A stretch of DNA of 64,000 bases from Nocardioides ferulae (GTDB lineage Bacteria; Actinomycetota; Actinomycetes; Propionibacteriales; Nocardioidaceae), in the NCBI RefSeq assembly GCF_003660455.1, contig NZ_QZVR01000009.1, positions 1 to 64,000 on the forward strand. Direction: 5' to 3'. The translations under genes were made by a program, and so were the position numbers. A model generated the notes under the pieces. It was not told the origin of the DNA, searched no databases, and saw nothing but the letters and a program-made list of their open reading frames with translations. Below are positions 7,448 to 14,142 of the stretch, piece by piece. The stretch's first letter is position 1. Every line of letters starts with the position of its first letter.

Positions 7448-7475
7448 TCGTCCCGTCATATCAATAATGAGAAAC
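7430..7475. promoter_or_regulatory. Inverted-repeat operator of the XRE/nucleotidyltransferase operon
   Basis: Perfect 10-bp arms gtttctcatt (7430-7439) and aatgagaaac (7466-7475), centres 36 bp apart. They are AT-rich against the GC-rich background and straddle the possible start codons of the XRE antitoxin. Confidence 0.7.
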
Positions 7476-7698
7476 ATTGAGATGTCCTCTCGGCCAAACG
7501 GGCCAGGCCCAGCGAAGCCAGCCGTGGGTCCAGTTCGTCCCAGGACATACCGATCGAGGGGCCCGCCTCCAACGTCCGCCTCACGACTCTGCGCCGAATC
7601 TGCAGCCGCCTTCGGACAGCGAACTTGCGATGCCCCCGCGGGCTCTGTGCGGACTGGGAGAGGCCATTCCCCTTCTGACCTGCGCAACGCGCGGATTC

Positions 7699-7715
7699 AC
7701 ACGTTGAAGCGGAAC
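7699..7715 (+). repeat. attL core: 17-bp copy of the ychF 3' end
   Basis: acacgttgaagcggaac is identical to 12995-13011, where it is the end of the ychF coding sequence. One base further left the copies differ (c at 7698, t at 12994) and then ttt/ttc partly match. Confidence 0.85.
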
Positions 7716-7820
7716 GAATCCGGTCACTTTCAGCATTGGCCGACATTTGTCGAATACGGCGTTGACCTGCGCAAACGTTCCTCCGTGCCCCATCACCGCT
7801 GATGGTCGCTTTGCGTTCTG

Positions 7821-7840
7821 GTGAGGGCAGATTGAGGGCA
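7821..7840 (+). repeat. Left arm-type repeat pair of the element
   Basis: gtgagggca (7821-7829) and ttgagggca (7832-7840) are spaced 11 bp apart. The context ctggtgagggca-nnn-tgagggcag recurs at the other end of the element. This fits arm-type integrase binding sites. Confidence 0.65.
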
Positions 7841-7863
7841 GGCGCGGTCCTCGGACGCGGTCC

Positions 7864-8289
7864 TTACACGTCCGGGAGCAGCGTGAACGCCTCGAGGTGG
7901 CTGGGACGCACCACTCGGAAGTGCCGTTGGTCGAGCGTCGCGATCTCGTCGATCCCGAGACGCTCGGCCAGTGCGATCACCGAGGCGTCGGTCGTGCCCA
8001 GCGGCAGGTCGTCGTAGCGGCGCACCAGCTCAGCCATGCGGGCGAAGTCCGCCGACGTCAGGCTGACGACCTCGAAGTCTCCATCGGCGAGCGCGTCGAG
8101 GAATTTCGCCTCGACCTCGGTACTCACCCACTCGGCCAGCATGTAGCCGACCTCCGCGACGACGGTCTGCGGGACGAGCAAGCGACGGCCTGCCAACCGC
8201 AGTCCACTGAACAACTCCGTGCAGGCGTGGTGATCAGCGTCGTTGCTGGCCGCGGCCGCGATCAGGGGACCCGAGTCGCAGAGGATCAC
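7864..8289 (-). CDS. VapC-like PIN-domain ribonuclease toxin
   Basis: 141 residues. PIN motifs are in order: ILCDSGPLIAA (first catalytic Asp), VVAEVGYML (Glu), LPLGTTDASVIALAE (Asp) and IATLDQRHF (last acidic site). VapC toxins cleave tRNA or rRNA when not bound by VapB. The GTG start overlaps the stop of the upstream gene by 3 nt (GTGA), so the two are co-translated. It is the last gene of the four-gene operon on the element and probably stabilises it. Confidence 0.9.
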   Translation of the reverse strand: MILCDSGPLIAAAASNDADHHACTELFSGLRLAGRRLLVPQTVVAEVGYMLAEWVSTEVEAKFLDALADGDFEVVSLTSADFARMAELVRRYDDLPLGTTDASVIALAERLGIDEIATLDQRHFRVVRPSHLEAFTLLPDV

Positions 8290-8831
8290 GAGCGTCGACT
8301 ACCGAAGCCTTCGGCGAGGTACTCATCCACATTTCGCGCGATGTCGGTGCGACCGTCCTTCGCAACGCCAGCGCCGAAGAAAGCCGGCGGCCACTCCCCC
8401 CGCGGCCTCTCCGAGGCCAGGCGCCGCACGTCCGCGAGCACGACCTCGACCTGATCGTCGGGCAAGCCCTCGATCAGGTGGATCAGCTCATCGCGGTTCG
8501 CGGTCATGCCAAGAAGTCTAGGCGACTCAGCCGACGATCGGCGGACGTCACACTGCGGGCGCGCAAGGGTCTTCAGCCGCTCGACCTCTGCCCTGGTCAG
8601 CTCACCGCGGAACAACCGGACGACCTCCGCGAGACTGACGCCTTCGACGTTGACGAGTTCCGACAGGGCACGCCCGGCATCAAGCTCGGCATGAGGACTT
8701 CGGCCCCGCTGCGCGAGGGCGGTGAGGACACGGATGACAAGGACCTCGATCCGCCGCGCGCGGCGCATCAGTTGGCGGCTGCGCTCCTCGCGTCGCGCCC
8801 ACGCGCGGCGCCGACCCAGCTGGCTGCTCAT
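8286..8831 (-). CDS. Element protein fused to a VapB-like antitoxin domain
   Basis: 181 residues if read from ATG 8831, whose ATGA overlaps the stop of the upstream gene. Residues 1-95 are very basic and then helical (RRAWARREERSRQLMRRARR, later LAEVVRLFRGELTRAEVERLK) and match no family I know. Residues 109-181 look like a complete VapB antitoxin: MTANRDELIHLIEGLP, then WPPAFFGAGVA and ARNVDEYLAEGFG, the toxin-wrapping tail. An internal ATG at 8507 preceded by a TAGACT box could produce the 73-residue antitoxin alone. No stop separates the two halves, so a true fusion or overlapping products are both possible. Confidence 0.7.
   Translation of the reverse strand: MSSQLGRRRAWARREERSRQLMRRARRIEVLVIRVLTALAQRGRSPHAELDAGRALSELVNVEGVSLAEVVRLFRGELTRAEVERLKTLARPQCDVRRSSAESPRLLGMTANRDELIHLIEGLPDDQVEVVLADVRRLASERPRGEWPPAFFGAGVAKDGRTDIARNVDEYLAEGFGSRRS
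8515..8520 (-). promoter_or_regulatory. Possible internal -10 box for a separate VapB
   Basis: TAGACT on the minus strand ends 7 nt before the in-frame ATG 8507. It would give a leaderless antitoxin-toxin transcript. No good -35 is visible. Confidence 0.4.
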
Positions 8832-9160
8832 CGACGGCCGCTCCGCGGCGCCACCCGACGAGCCAGCCGAGTGATCTCGTCTGCGAGGCTGCCCCACTTC
8901 GCATCATCGAGCGTCCCGTCATCAGCCCGCTCCCCGATCTGGCGCAGCACCCGTCGACAGGCCGCCGGCGACCGTAGCACCGCGTCGACGTGCTCCTCGA
9001 TGGGGGCGATCGGCTCCAGGGCACGTTGGACAGCCTGCCGTTCCGCGTAGTCCGCTCGACGGCAGGCGGCGCTGCACCACCGCTTCGGACGCCCGGGGTG
9101 CCGAGGTACACCCTCGTAGATCGGACGGCCGCACCGATCGCGGGGCCGCTGCGTGATCAC
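8828..9160 (-). CDS. Small element protein with a CxxxC-type zinc site
   Basis: 110 residues, function unknown. The N-terminal third has DRCGRPI and KRWCSAACRRADYAERQ, a putative treble-clef or zinc-ribbon-like site of the kind found in small actinobacterial DNA-associated proteins. The rest is helical (IEEHVDAVLRSPAACRRVLRQIG, WGSLADEITRLARRV). Both ends are coupled: its GTG overlaps the stop of the HTH gene (GTGA) and its stop overlaps the next ATG (ATGA). It may assist excision or regulation of the element; this is inference. Confidence 0.75.
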   Translation of the reverse strand: MITQRPRDRCGRPIYEGVPRHPGRPKRWCSAACRRADYAERQAVQRALEPIAPIEEHVDAVLRSPAACRRVLRQIGERADDGTLDDAKWGSLADEITRLARRVAPRSGRR

Positions 9161-9504
9161 TCGTCCTTCTCCAGGCCGAGGGTCCATGCGATGACAACCG
9201 CAGATCGCCAACGCAGGTGCTTGCCGACCCGGAATCCCTTGGGGCCGTACCCCGTGTGCCGCCACGAGTAGATGGTCTGCTTGGGGACGCCGAGGTAGTT
9301 GGAGACGTCGTCGATCGTCCAGAGCTCGCTGTAGTTCATCGGCTTCGACGGACGCTGCGGCGGCAGCATGGGTGCCGACCTCGTGCGACTGGTTGGCGGT
9401 GCCGCTACTGGAGGGCGGATCTGCGGACCGCTCTCCCTCATCGACGACGGGCTCGAATCTCCCCAGAGCCCAGGCTGATCCTCACGTCGCGCTTGGTTGC
9501 TCAT
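9157..9504 (-). CDS. Excisionase-like helix-turn-helix protein
   Basis: 115 residues. The first 55 are disordered (Pro, Ser and Arg rich). Residues 58-115 form a MerR/AlpA-type winged HTH: LWTIDDVSNYLGVPKQTIYSWRHTGYGPKGFRVGKHLRWRS. This is the standard architecture of actinobacterial excisionases, which bend att DNA and direct the integrase. It is the first gene of the operon, with GGAAGG 7 nt before the ATG. As on many small integrative elements, it faces away from the integrase and is separated from it by cargo. Confidence 0.85.
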   Translation of the reverse strand: MSNQARREDQPGLWGDSSPSSMRESGPQIRPPVAAPPTSRTRSAPMLPPQRPSKPMNYSELWTIDDVSNYLGVPKQTIYSWRHTGYGPKGFRVGKHLRWRSAVVIAWTLGLEKDE

Positions 9505-10219
9505 GACGCCCTTCCTTCGGTAGCTGATGGTCGTTCTTCAGTCACCTATGTGCGCGGAGCGGGCGCCAGCGATCACTCCGGCCGTGTATCTCGCACTGGC
9601 GGACGGGGTCTCCACCTGGGGGACCCTCGCGGTCGACGAGCAGCGCGAGATTCGTCGGGACGAATCCCTGCCGAGAATGCAACAGGTGTGTGGGCTTCGA
9701 TGGTCGTCAAAATTGCGGGCAGACCCAGAAGACCTGCAGCGGCCTTTCGCGCGGGCGGACTGCCGGTCCGTACAGTGTGAGGATGTAGAGCCGGTTGCTG
9801 CGTCGTGGCACTCGTAGCCGTCGACGTTTCCCGGATGGAAGCTCCTGATCTCCGAGGAGCTGCCCGTTGCGGTCGCGGTGATGGCCCTGTCCACGTGGCC
9901 GAGCTCGCCGGCGACGCGCTTAACGATTGCCGGCGGCGCCAAGTCCAGCAGACCATTCATGGGCGATGGAGCCGCAAGGACGACCATGTGGCCCGCTGGA
10001 GACGCCAGGACTGGTCGGCGGTGGGTGGTCGATCGCTAAAGGGACGAGATCTGATGCGCGAGCCGCACCTCGACGCTTTCATCCAAGCGCGACCGCTTCG
10101 AAGGCGTCGCCAGCACGCCAACGGTTCAATAACCGAAGCACGCTTCAGAGCGCGTCATCACCGGGCCCGCTTGGCCACTTGAACCCCCGTCCAGCTTGAC
10201 CGCTCTAGTGGGGTCCTTC
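9505..10219. other. 715-bp stretch without a supportable gene
   Basis: Lower-GC DNA between the excisionase and the secreted-protein operon. Frames on both strands change character repeatedly. The best is a minus-strand frame (9538-9987) starting MNGLLDLAPPAIVKRVAGEL, which soon becomes Ser/Arg-rich and non-protein-like, so it may be a broken gene. A short hairpin (cggtt-caat-aaccg, 10122-10135) is present. The promoter of the excisionase operon should lie near 9510-9560. Confidence 0.55.
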
Positions 10220-10819
10220 TCAGAACGTCCGGGCGTTTAGGAAAGCCCCGGTCACTCCGTCGATGAGGACAACGAATCGGGACGGCGCAGGTGTCGGTAC
10301 CGACTTGGACTCATCCTCGTTGAACGAGCCCATGAGAGGCACGTGTACGTTGTCGAAGACCAGAACCCACGCCGGCCGGTGATTGATGTTGGGCAAGATC
10401 TGGCTGGGCTTGCGGGGGTCGGGCTGCAATTGCTTGCCGTACTCACCGATCGAGACCGCCACGGGCGACGCTTGGACGGGTCCGCTCTCGTCGGTCAGCA
10501 TGCCCGGAAACTCTTTCTTGGCTGTCTGTACTGCCGCGTCCAGACCGGTCACCGACGACTTGTCCAGCTCAGACGTTTCGACGACCACCCCGCTGGATTC
10601 CAGCGCCGCTACCGTGGCGGGACTCAAACCGGGAGTATCACTTGTAGATTGCGCACTAGCGGCGGCGGCACCGTGTGTCACCCCAGGCGTGGAGTGGGAA
10701 GATGCCGTCGGGTCAGCGTCTCGGTTGTGGGCGCCGACGGATGTCGCTGCTATGACCACTGACGCGACCGCGCCAGCACTGACGGCGACGACCCCGAAAT
10801 TTCGAATTTTGGTGTTCAC
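10220..10819 (-). CDS. Secreted protein of unknown function (element cargo, second of pair)
   Basis: 199 residues with a signal peptide or anchor at residues 1-31 (TKIRN, then a Val/Ala-rich core ending SVGAHN) and a Ser/Thr/Ala-rich linker to about residue 65. The globular part contains LSPATVAALESSGVVVE, a KKEFPGML helix and two beta-rich segments, WVLVFDNVHVPL and SRFVVLIDGVTGAFL. The last resembles a PepSY-like strand pattern, but I do not recognise a family. Its ATG overlaps the stop of the upstream secreted gene (ATGA), so the two are made together and may interact outside the cell. Confidence 0.75.
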   Translation of the reverse strand: MNTKIRNFGVVAVSAGAVASVVIAATSVGAHNRDADPTASSHSTPGVTHGAAAASAQSTSDTPGLSPATVAALESSGVVVETSELDKSSVTGLDAAVQTAKKEFPGMLTDESGPVQASPVAVSIGEYGKQLQPDPRKPSQILPNINHRPAWVLVFDNVHVPLMGSFNEDESKSVPTPAPSRFVVLIDGVTGAFLNARTF

Positions 10820-11592
10820 TGCGTCCAGATCCTCATCCCGAGTCCACCTACGGAAGGTGAGTAGGCTTCCCTGTTGTAGCGAGCCGGCACACCACTGTTT
10901 CCGTTATTGAGCGACTGGGCCCCGGAGCCGTTGTAGTACTGCAGATAGTCGAAGTTCGTCTTGTTGTCAGCGGTTCCGGGCAGGTCGTCCGCGTCGTGAT
11001 GCGTTTCCCCGAAGTACTCGCTTCTCCAGGATGCAGCCCAGTCACCAGTCACGTCGTAACCCACGACGTCAATCTGGTCACCATGCGCGTAAAGGTGGAT
11101 CCGGTCATCCGAAGCGCGAAGGTACTGACCATAGAAGTGAGTTCCCGTCGGAGCCGGCCAATATTCTGTCGCCGCTAGATCGTTCGTCGACGGATTGGTG
11201 CCACAGTTAGAATGCGCGAAGCACTTCCGCGTCCATTGGGAGAAGATGTGCACTCCGCTCGTGCTTCCCGGCGCTCCCGAACCGAGTTGAATGTACCCCA
11301 CCTGTGCGTAGTTGCGAGCGTATCCATCGCCACTAGGCACCGAATCCGCGGTCACCGCCTGCCAAGCAGCGCTAACGCCGAAACTGGTGGAGTCATTGCC
11401 ACACAGGTTCGGGTTCCGGTACTCGATCCGCGCCCGAGTGCCGTACACCGAGGTCGAGGACGCCGAGAACTTGCCTAGGAGATTAGATGTAAGCTCGTCG
11501 CAACTTCCAGCCGCGTGTGCAGTTGGCATCACCGTCAGGGCAGCCACCACCAGCGCTGCGGCAGCCGACGCGGCCATTCGATTTCGCCTCAC
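10816..11592 (-). CDS. Secreted protein of unknown function (element cargo, first of pair)
   Basis: 258 residues. VRRNRMAASAAAALVVAA plus a cleavage site near AHA forms a classical signal peptide, which is why GTG 11592 was chosen over ATG 11577. The mature part is rich in Tyr, Trp, Asn and Gly: YGTRARIEYRNPNLCG, a WAQ-like strand YAQVGYIQ, a Cys-rich HIFSQWTRKCFAHSNCG and a Gly-rich end. Four Cys suggest two disulfides. It looks like a beta-rich extracellular domain, perhaps carbohydrate-binding; no enzyme motif was found. It is co-encoded with the next secreted protein on the mobile element. Confidence 0.75.
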   Translation of the reverse strand: MRRNRMAASAAAALVVAALTVMPTAHAAGSCDELTSNLLGKFSASSTSVYGTRARIEYRNPNLCGNDSTSFGVSAAWQAVTADSVPSGDGYARNYAQVGYIQLGSGAPGSTSGVHIFSQWTRKCFAHSNCGTNPSTNDLAATEYWPAPTGTHFYGQYLRASDDRIHLYAHGDQIDVVGYDVTGDWAASWRSEYFGETHHDADDLPGTADNKTNFDYLQYYNGSGAQSLNNGNSGVPARYNREAYSPSVGGLGMRIWTQ

Positions 11593-11853
11593 CTCGTGAG
11601 GGTCGGGGTCGCACCCACGGGTGTCAAGGAATCGAGGATTCTCGTCGGGATAACTCCTTCGTCTTTCCGCTGAGGATGGAGTTGACGAGCTCGTGCGCAA
11701 TGCGGCGCGGCAAACGACGAATCATGACGCAACCGTCAGCTGGTCAAGGGAAACACTCGGCAACGACCACCGCGCACCAACAGCAAGGCGCGGATTGTCT
11801 CAACCGGCGTCGGAGCCCCGTCCTACTCTCGAAGGCCATGGAGAGGAGTCCCG

Positions 11854-12972
11854 ATGCCCGAGGGAATCACGAGACGCGGCAACTCATGGCGGGCGAGGTA
11901 CCGCAACCTGGAGACCGGTCAGCAGCACGAGCGGTCCTTCGCCAAGCAGGTCGACGCCGTCAAGTGGCGCCGCCAGCAGCTTGACGCGCTCGACCGGGGG
12001 CGGTGGGTCGATCCGCAGGCCGGCAAAGTGTCGTTCCTGCGGTACTTCGAGTCCTGGGAGCGGGACCAGGTCTGGACCGATGGAACCCGCAAGGCAATGT
12101 CGCTCGCGGCGCGGTCGGCGACGTTCGCCCAGATGGATCTGCGGAAGATCCGACCCAGCCATGTCGAGGCCTGGGTCAAGTCGATGACGGTCTCCTCACC
12201 GGAGCGGTCGGCGCCGTTGGCACCGGGGACCATCAAGACCCGGTTCGTGAACGTCCGCTCGGTGTTTCGGGCCGCCGTCCGGGACGAAATGATCGCGACC
12301 GATCCGACGGCACGGGTGCGTCTCCCCCGGCAGCGGAAGCGTGAGGCAGCGATGACGATCCCGACACCTGAGTCAGTTCGTCAGATCCTCGAGGGCGCCG
12401 ATCCGCGCTTCCGTGCCTTCGTCGGGTTGTGTGCCTTTGCTGGTCTGCGGCTCGGCGAGGCGGCTGCCTTGCAGGTCGCCGACGTCGACTTCCTGCGTCG
12501 CGAGATCCACGTCCGCCGGCAGGTGCAGCGGGTCAACGGCGGGGAGGTCGAGATCCGGTTGCCGAAGTACAACTCCGAGCGCACCATTCACGCCGCCCAG
12601 GCGCTGATCGACATGCTCGCCGAGCACGTCGCGCTCGGCCTCACCAACGAGTGGTTGTTCGAAGGCAACGCCAAGCTTCCGCCGCATCAGAACACCATCG
12701 GTCACCGATGGCGCACGACCCTCTCGCGTGCCGGAGTCAGCGGCGTTCGCCTGCACGACCTTCGTCATTTCTACGCGTCCGGGGTGATTGCCTCGGGTTG
12801 CGACGTGGTGGCCGTCCAGCGCGCGCTGGGACACGCCAAGTCCACGACAACCCTGACGACGTACGCACACCTGTGGCCGAGCGCCGAGAGCCGGGTCAGG
12901 GACGCGTCCGCTCGCCTCGCGGCCGAGGTCCTCGGCGCTGGTGAGGGCACTGTGAGGGCAGATGGCGGCTAA
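11854..12972 (+). CDS. int: Tyrosine-family site-specific integrase
   Basis: 372 residues. The N-terminal arm-binding domain (about 1-60, GNSWRARYRNLETGQQHERSF) is followed by a SAM-like core-binding domain (about 65-165). The catalytic domain carries the full set: Arg in FAGLRLGEA, Lys in RLPKYNSE, His-x-x-Arg in LHDLRHFYASG, His in ALGHAKS and the nucleophile Tyr in TTYAHLW. The RBS gagaggag precedes ATG 11854. The stop lies 22 bp from the attR core, and the arm-type repeats at 12941-12960 lie inside the last codons. It should catalyse recombination between the ychF 3' end and attP. Confidence 0.95.
   Translation: MPEGITRRGNSWRARYRNLETGQQHERSFAKQVDAVKWRRQQLDALDRGRWVDPQAGKVSFLRYFESWERDQVWTDGTRKAMSLAARSATFAQMDLRKIRPSHVEAWVKSMTVSSPERSAPLAPGTIKTRFVNVRSVFRAAVRDEMIATDPTARVRLPRQRKREAAMTIPTPESVRQILEGADPRFRAFVGLCAFAGLRLGEAAALQVADVDFLRREIHVRRQVQRVNGGEVEIRLPKYNSERTIHAAQALIDMLAEHVALGLTNEWLFEGNAKLPPHQNTIGHRWRTTLSRAGVSGVRLHDLRHFYASGVIASGCDVVAVQRALGHAKSTTTLTTYAHLWPSAESRVRDASARLAAEVLGAGEGTVRADGG
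12941..12960 (+). repeat. Right arm-type repeat pair of the element
   Basis: gtgagggca at 12941-12949 and 12952-12960, 11 bp apart, inside the 3' end of the integrase gene. Matches the left pair in sequence, spacing and orientation. Confidence 0.65.
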
Positions 12973-12992
12973 ATCGCCTCTGACCTCCGTGT

Positions 12993-14069
12993 TTACACGT
13001 TGAAGCGGAACTCCACGACGTCGCCGTCGGCCATGACGTAGTCCTTGCCCTCCATGCGCACCAGGCCCTTCTCCTTGGCCTTGAGCATCGAGCCGGCCTC
13101 GACCAGGTCGTCGAAGGAGACGATCTCGGCCTTGATGAAGCCGCGCTGGAAGTCGGTGTGGATGACGCCGGCGGCCTCCGGGGCGGTCGCGCCCTTGGGG
13201 ATCGTCCAGGCGCGGGTCTCCTTGGGGCCGGCGGTGAGGTAGGTCTGCAGGCCGAGGGTGTCGAAGCCGACCCGGGCCAGGACCTCCAGACCGGGCTCGT
13301 CGACGCCCATCTCAGCGAGCATCTCGCGGGCCTCGGCGTCGTCGTCGAGCTCGACCAGCTCGGCCTCGAACTTGGCGTCGAGGAAGATAGCCTCGGCCGG
13401 CGCGACCAGGTCGCGCATCTTCTGCTTCAGCTGCTCGTCGCCGAGCTCGTCGGCGTCACAGTTGAAGACGAAGATGAACGGCTTGGCGGTGAGCAGCGAC
13501 AGCTCGCGCACCAGCGACCGGTCGATCTTGGTGGCGATGATCGGCGTCCCGGCCTCCAACGCGGCCAGCGCCTCCTTGGCCGCCTCGACGTTCGCGGTGA
13601 GCGCCTTGTTACCGCGAGCCTCCTTCTCCAGCCGCGGGATCGCCTTCTCGACCGTCTGCAGGTCGGCGAGGATCAGCTCGGTGGAGATCGTGGAGATGTC
13701 GCTGGCCGGGTTGACCTCGCCGTCGACGTGGGTGACGTCCTCGTCGCGGAAGACCCGGGTCACCTGGCAGATCGCGGCCGACTCGCGGATGTGCGAGAGG
13801 AACTTGTTGCCCAGCCCCTCCCCCTCGGACGCCCCCCGGACGATGCCGGCGATGTCGACGAACTCGACCGTGGCCGGCAGGATCTTGGCCGACCCGAAGA
13901 TCTCGGCAAGCTTGGCCAGGCGCGGGTCGGGCACCCCGACGACACCGACGTTCGGCTCGATCGTGGCGAACGGGTAGTTCGCCGCGAGGACGTCGTTCTT
14001 GGTCAGGGCGTTGAAGAGGGTGGACTTGCCCGCGTTGGGGAGCCCGACGATGCCGATGGTGAGAGCCAC
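12993..14069 (-). CDS. ychF: Redox-regulated ribosome-binding ATPase YchF (Obg-like)
   Basis: 358 residues, the usual length. G1 is GLPNAGKSTLFNAL; G3 is DIAGIVRGASEGEGLGNKFL, where the hydrophobic residue replaces the usual Gln; NCDADE replaces the NKxD G4, which is why the family prefers ATP. The C-terminal TGS domain includes GVIHTDFQRGFIKAEI and the near-terminal FRFNV. It binds ribosomes and acts in translation quality control and stress. GTG 14069 was chosen because GIVGLPNAG must be near the N-terminus and a TAGACT box lies 8 nt upstream. The element has inserted precisely at its 3' end. Confidence 0.95.
   Translation of the reverse strand: MALTIGIVGLPNAGKSTLFNALTKNDVLAANYPFATIEPNVGVVGVPDPRLAKLAEIFGSAKILPATVEFVDIAGIVRGASEGEGLGNKFLSHIRESAAICQVTRVFRDEDVTHVDGEVNPASDISTISTELILADLQTVEKAIPRLEKEARGNKALTANVEAAKEALAALEAGTPIIATKIDRSLVRELSLLTAKPFIFVFNCDADELGDEQLKQKMRDLVAPAEAIFLDAKFEAELVELDDDAEAREMLAEMGVDEPGLEVLARVGFDTLGLQTYLTAGPKETRAWTIPKGATAPEAAGVIHTDFQRGFIKAEIVSFDDLVEAGSMLKAKEKGLVRMEGKDYVMADGDVVEFRFNV
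12995..13011 (+). repeat. attR core within the ychF 3' end
   Basis: acacgttgaagcggaac encodes, on the minus strand, the last residues (FRFNV) and part of the stop of YchF. Because the core is identical, integration leaves the protein unchanged. Confidence 0.85.
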
Positions 14070-14077
14070 GGGCGGCG

Positions 14078-14083
14078 AGTCTA
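14078..14083 (-). promoter_or_regulatory. -10 box of ychF (leaderless)
   Basis: TAGACT on the minus strand, 8 nt before GTG 14069. Confidence 0.5.
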
Positions 14084-14142
14084 CGGCGGCGTACGGCGGC
14101 GCCCCGAATCGCTGCCGGCCGCGGGGGTGGCACGATCGGGCC

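Larger units (their letters stand above)
7448..7863. other. Gene-poor stretch holding the left attachment site
   Basis: About 416 bp between the antitoxin and vapC. It holds the upstream arm of the antitoxin operator, the attL core at 7699-7715 and an arm-type repeat pair at 7821-7840. A 96-codon minus-strand frame (7456-7746) crosses the attL core; its tail RRVVRRTLEAG looks weakly protein-like and could be a relic, but I cannot support a gene. Confidence 0.6.
7699..13011. mobile_element. Integrative element inserted at the 3' end of ychF
   Basis: About 5.3 kb between two identical 17-bp cores. The right core restores the last codons and TAA stop of ychF; the tyrosine integrase gene lies 23 bp inside that end. 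Cargo includes an excisionase-like HTH protein, a Zn-binding small protein, a VapBC module, two secreted proteins of unknown function and a decayed-looking 0.7-kb stretch. Several parts (about 9.5-11.8 kb) are visibly richer in A and T than the surrounding chromosome. No replication, conjugation or phage structural gene was seen, so it is either a minimal genomic island or a satellite needing a helper. Confidence 0.85.

Noticed and set aside
7456..7746. A 96-codon minus-strand frame crossing attL
   Set aside because: It starts inside the element and runs out into flanking DNA. It has no RBS and ends in the promoter region of the antitoxin.
9805..10182. Plus-strand 125-codon frame in the element
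   Set aside because: Arg-rich, no RBS and no recognisable domain; typical of random frames in GC-rich DNA.
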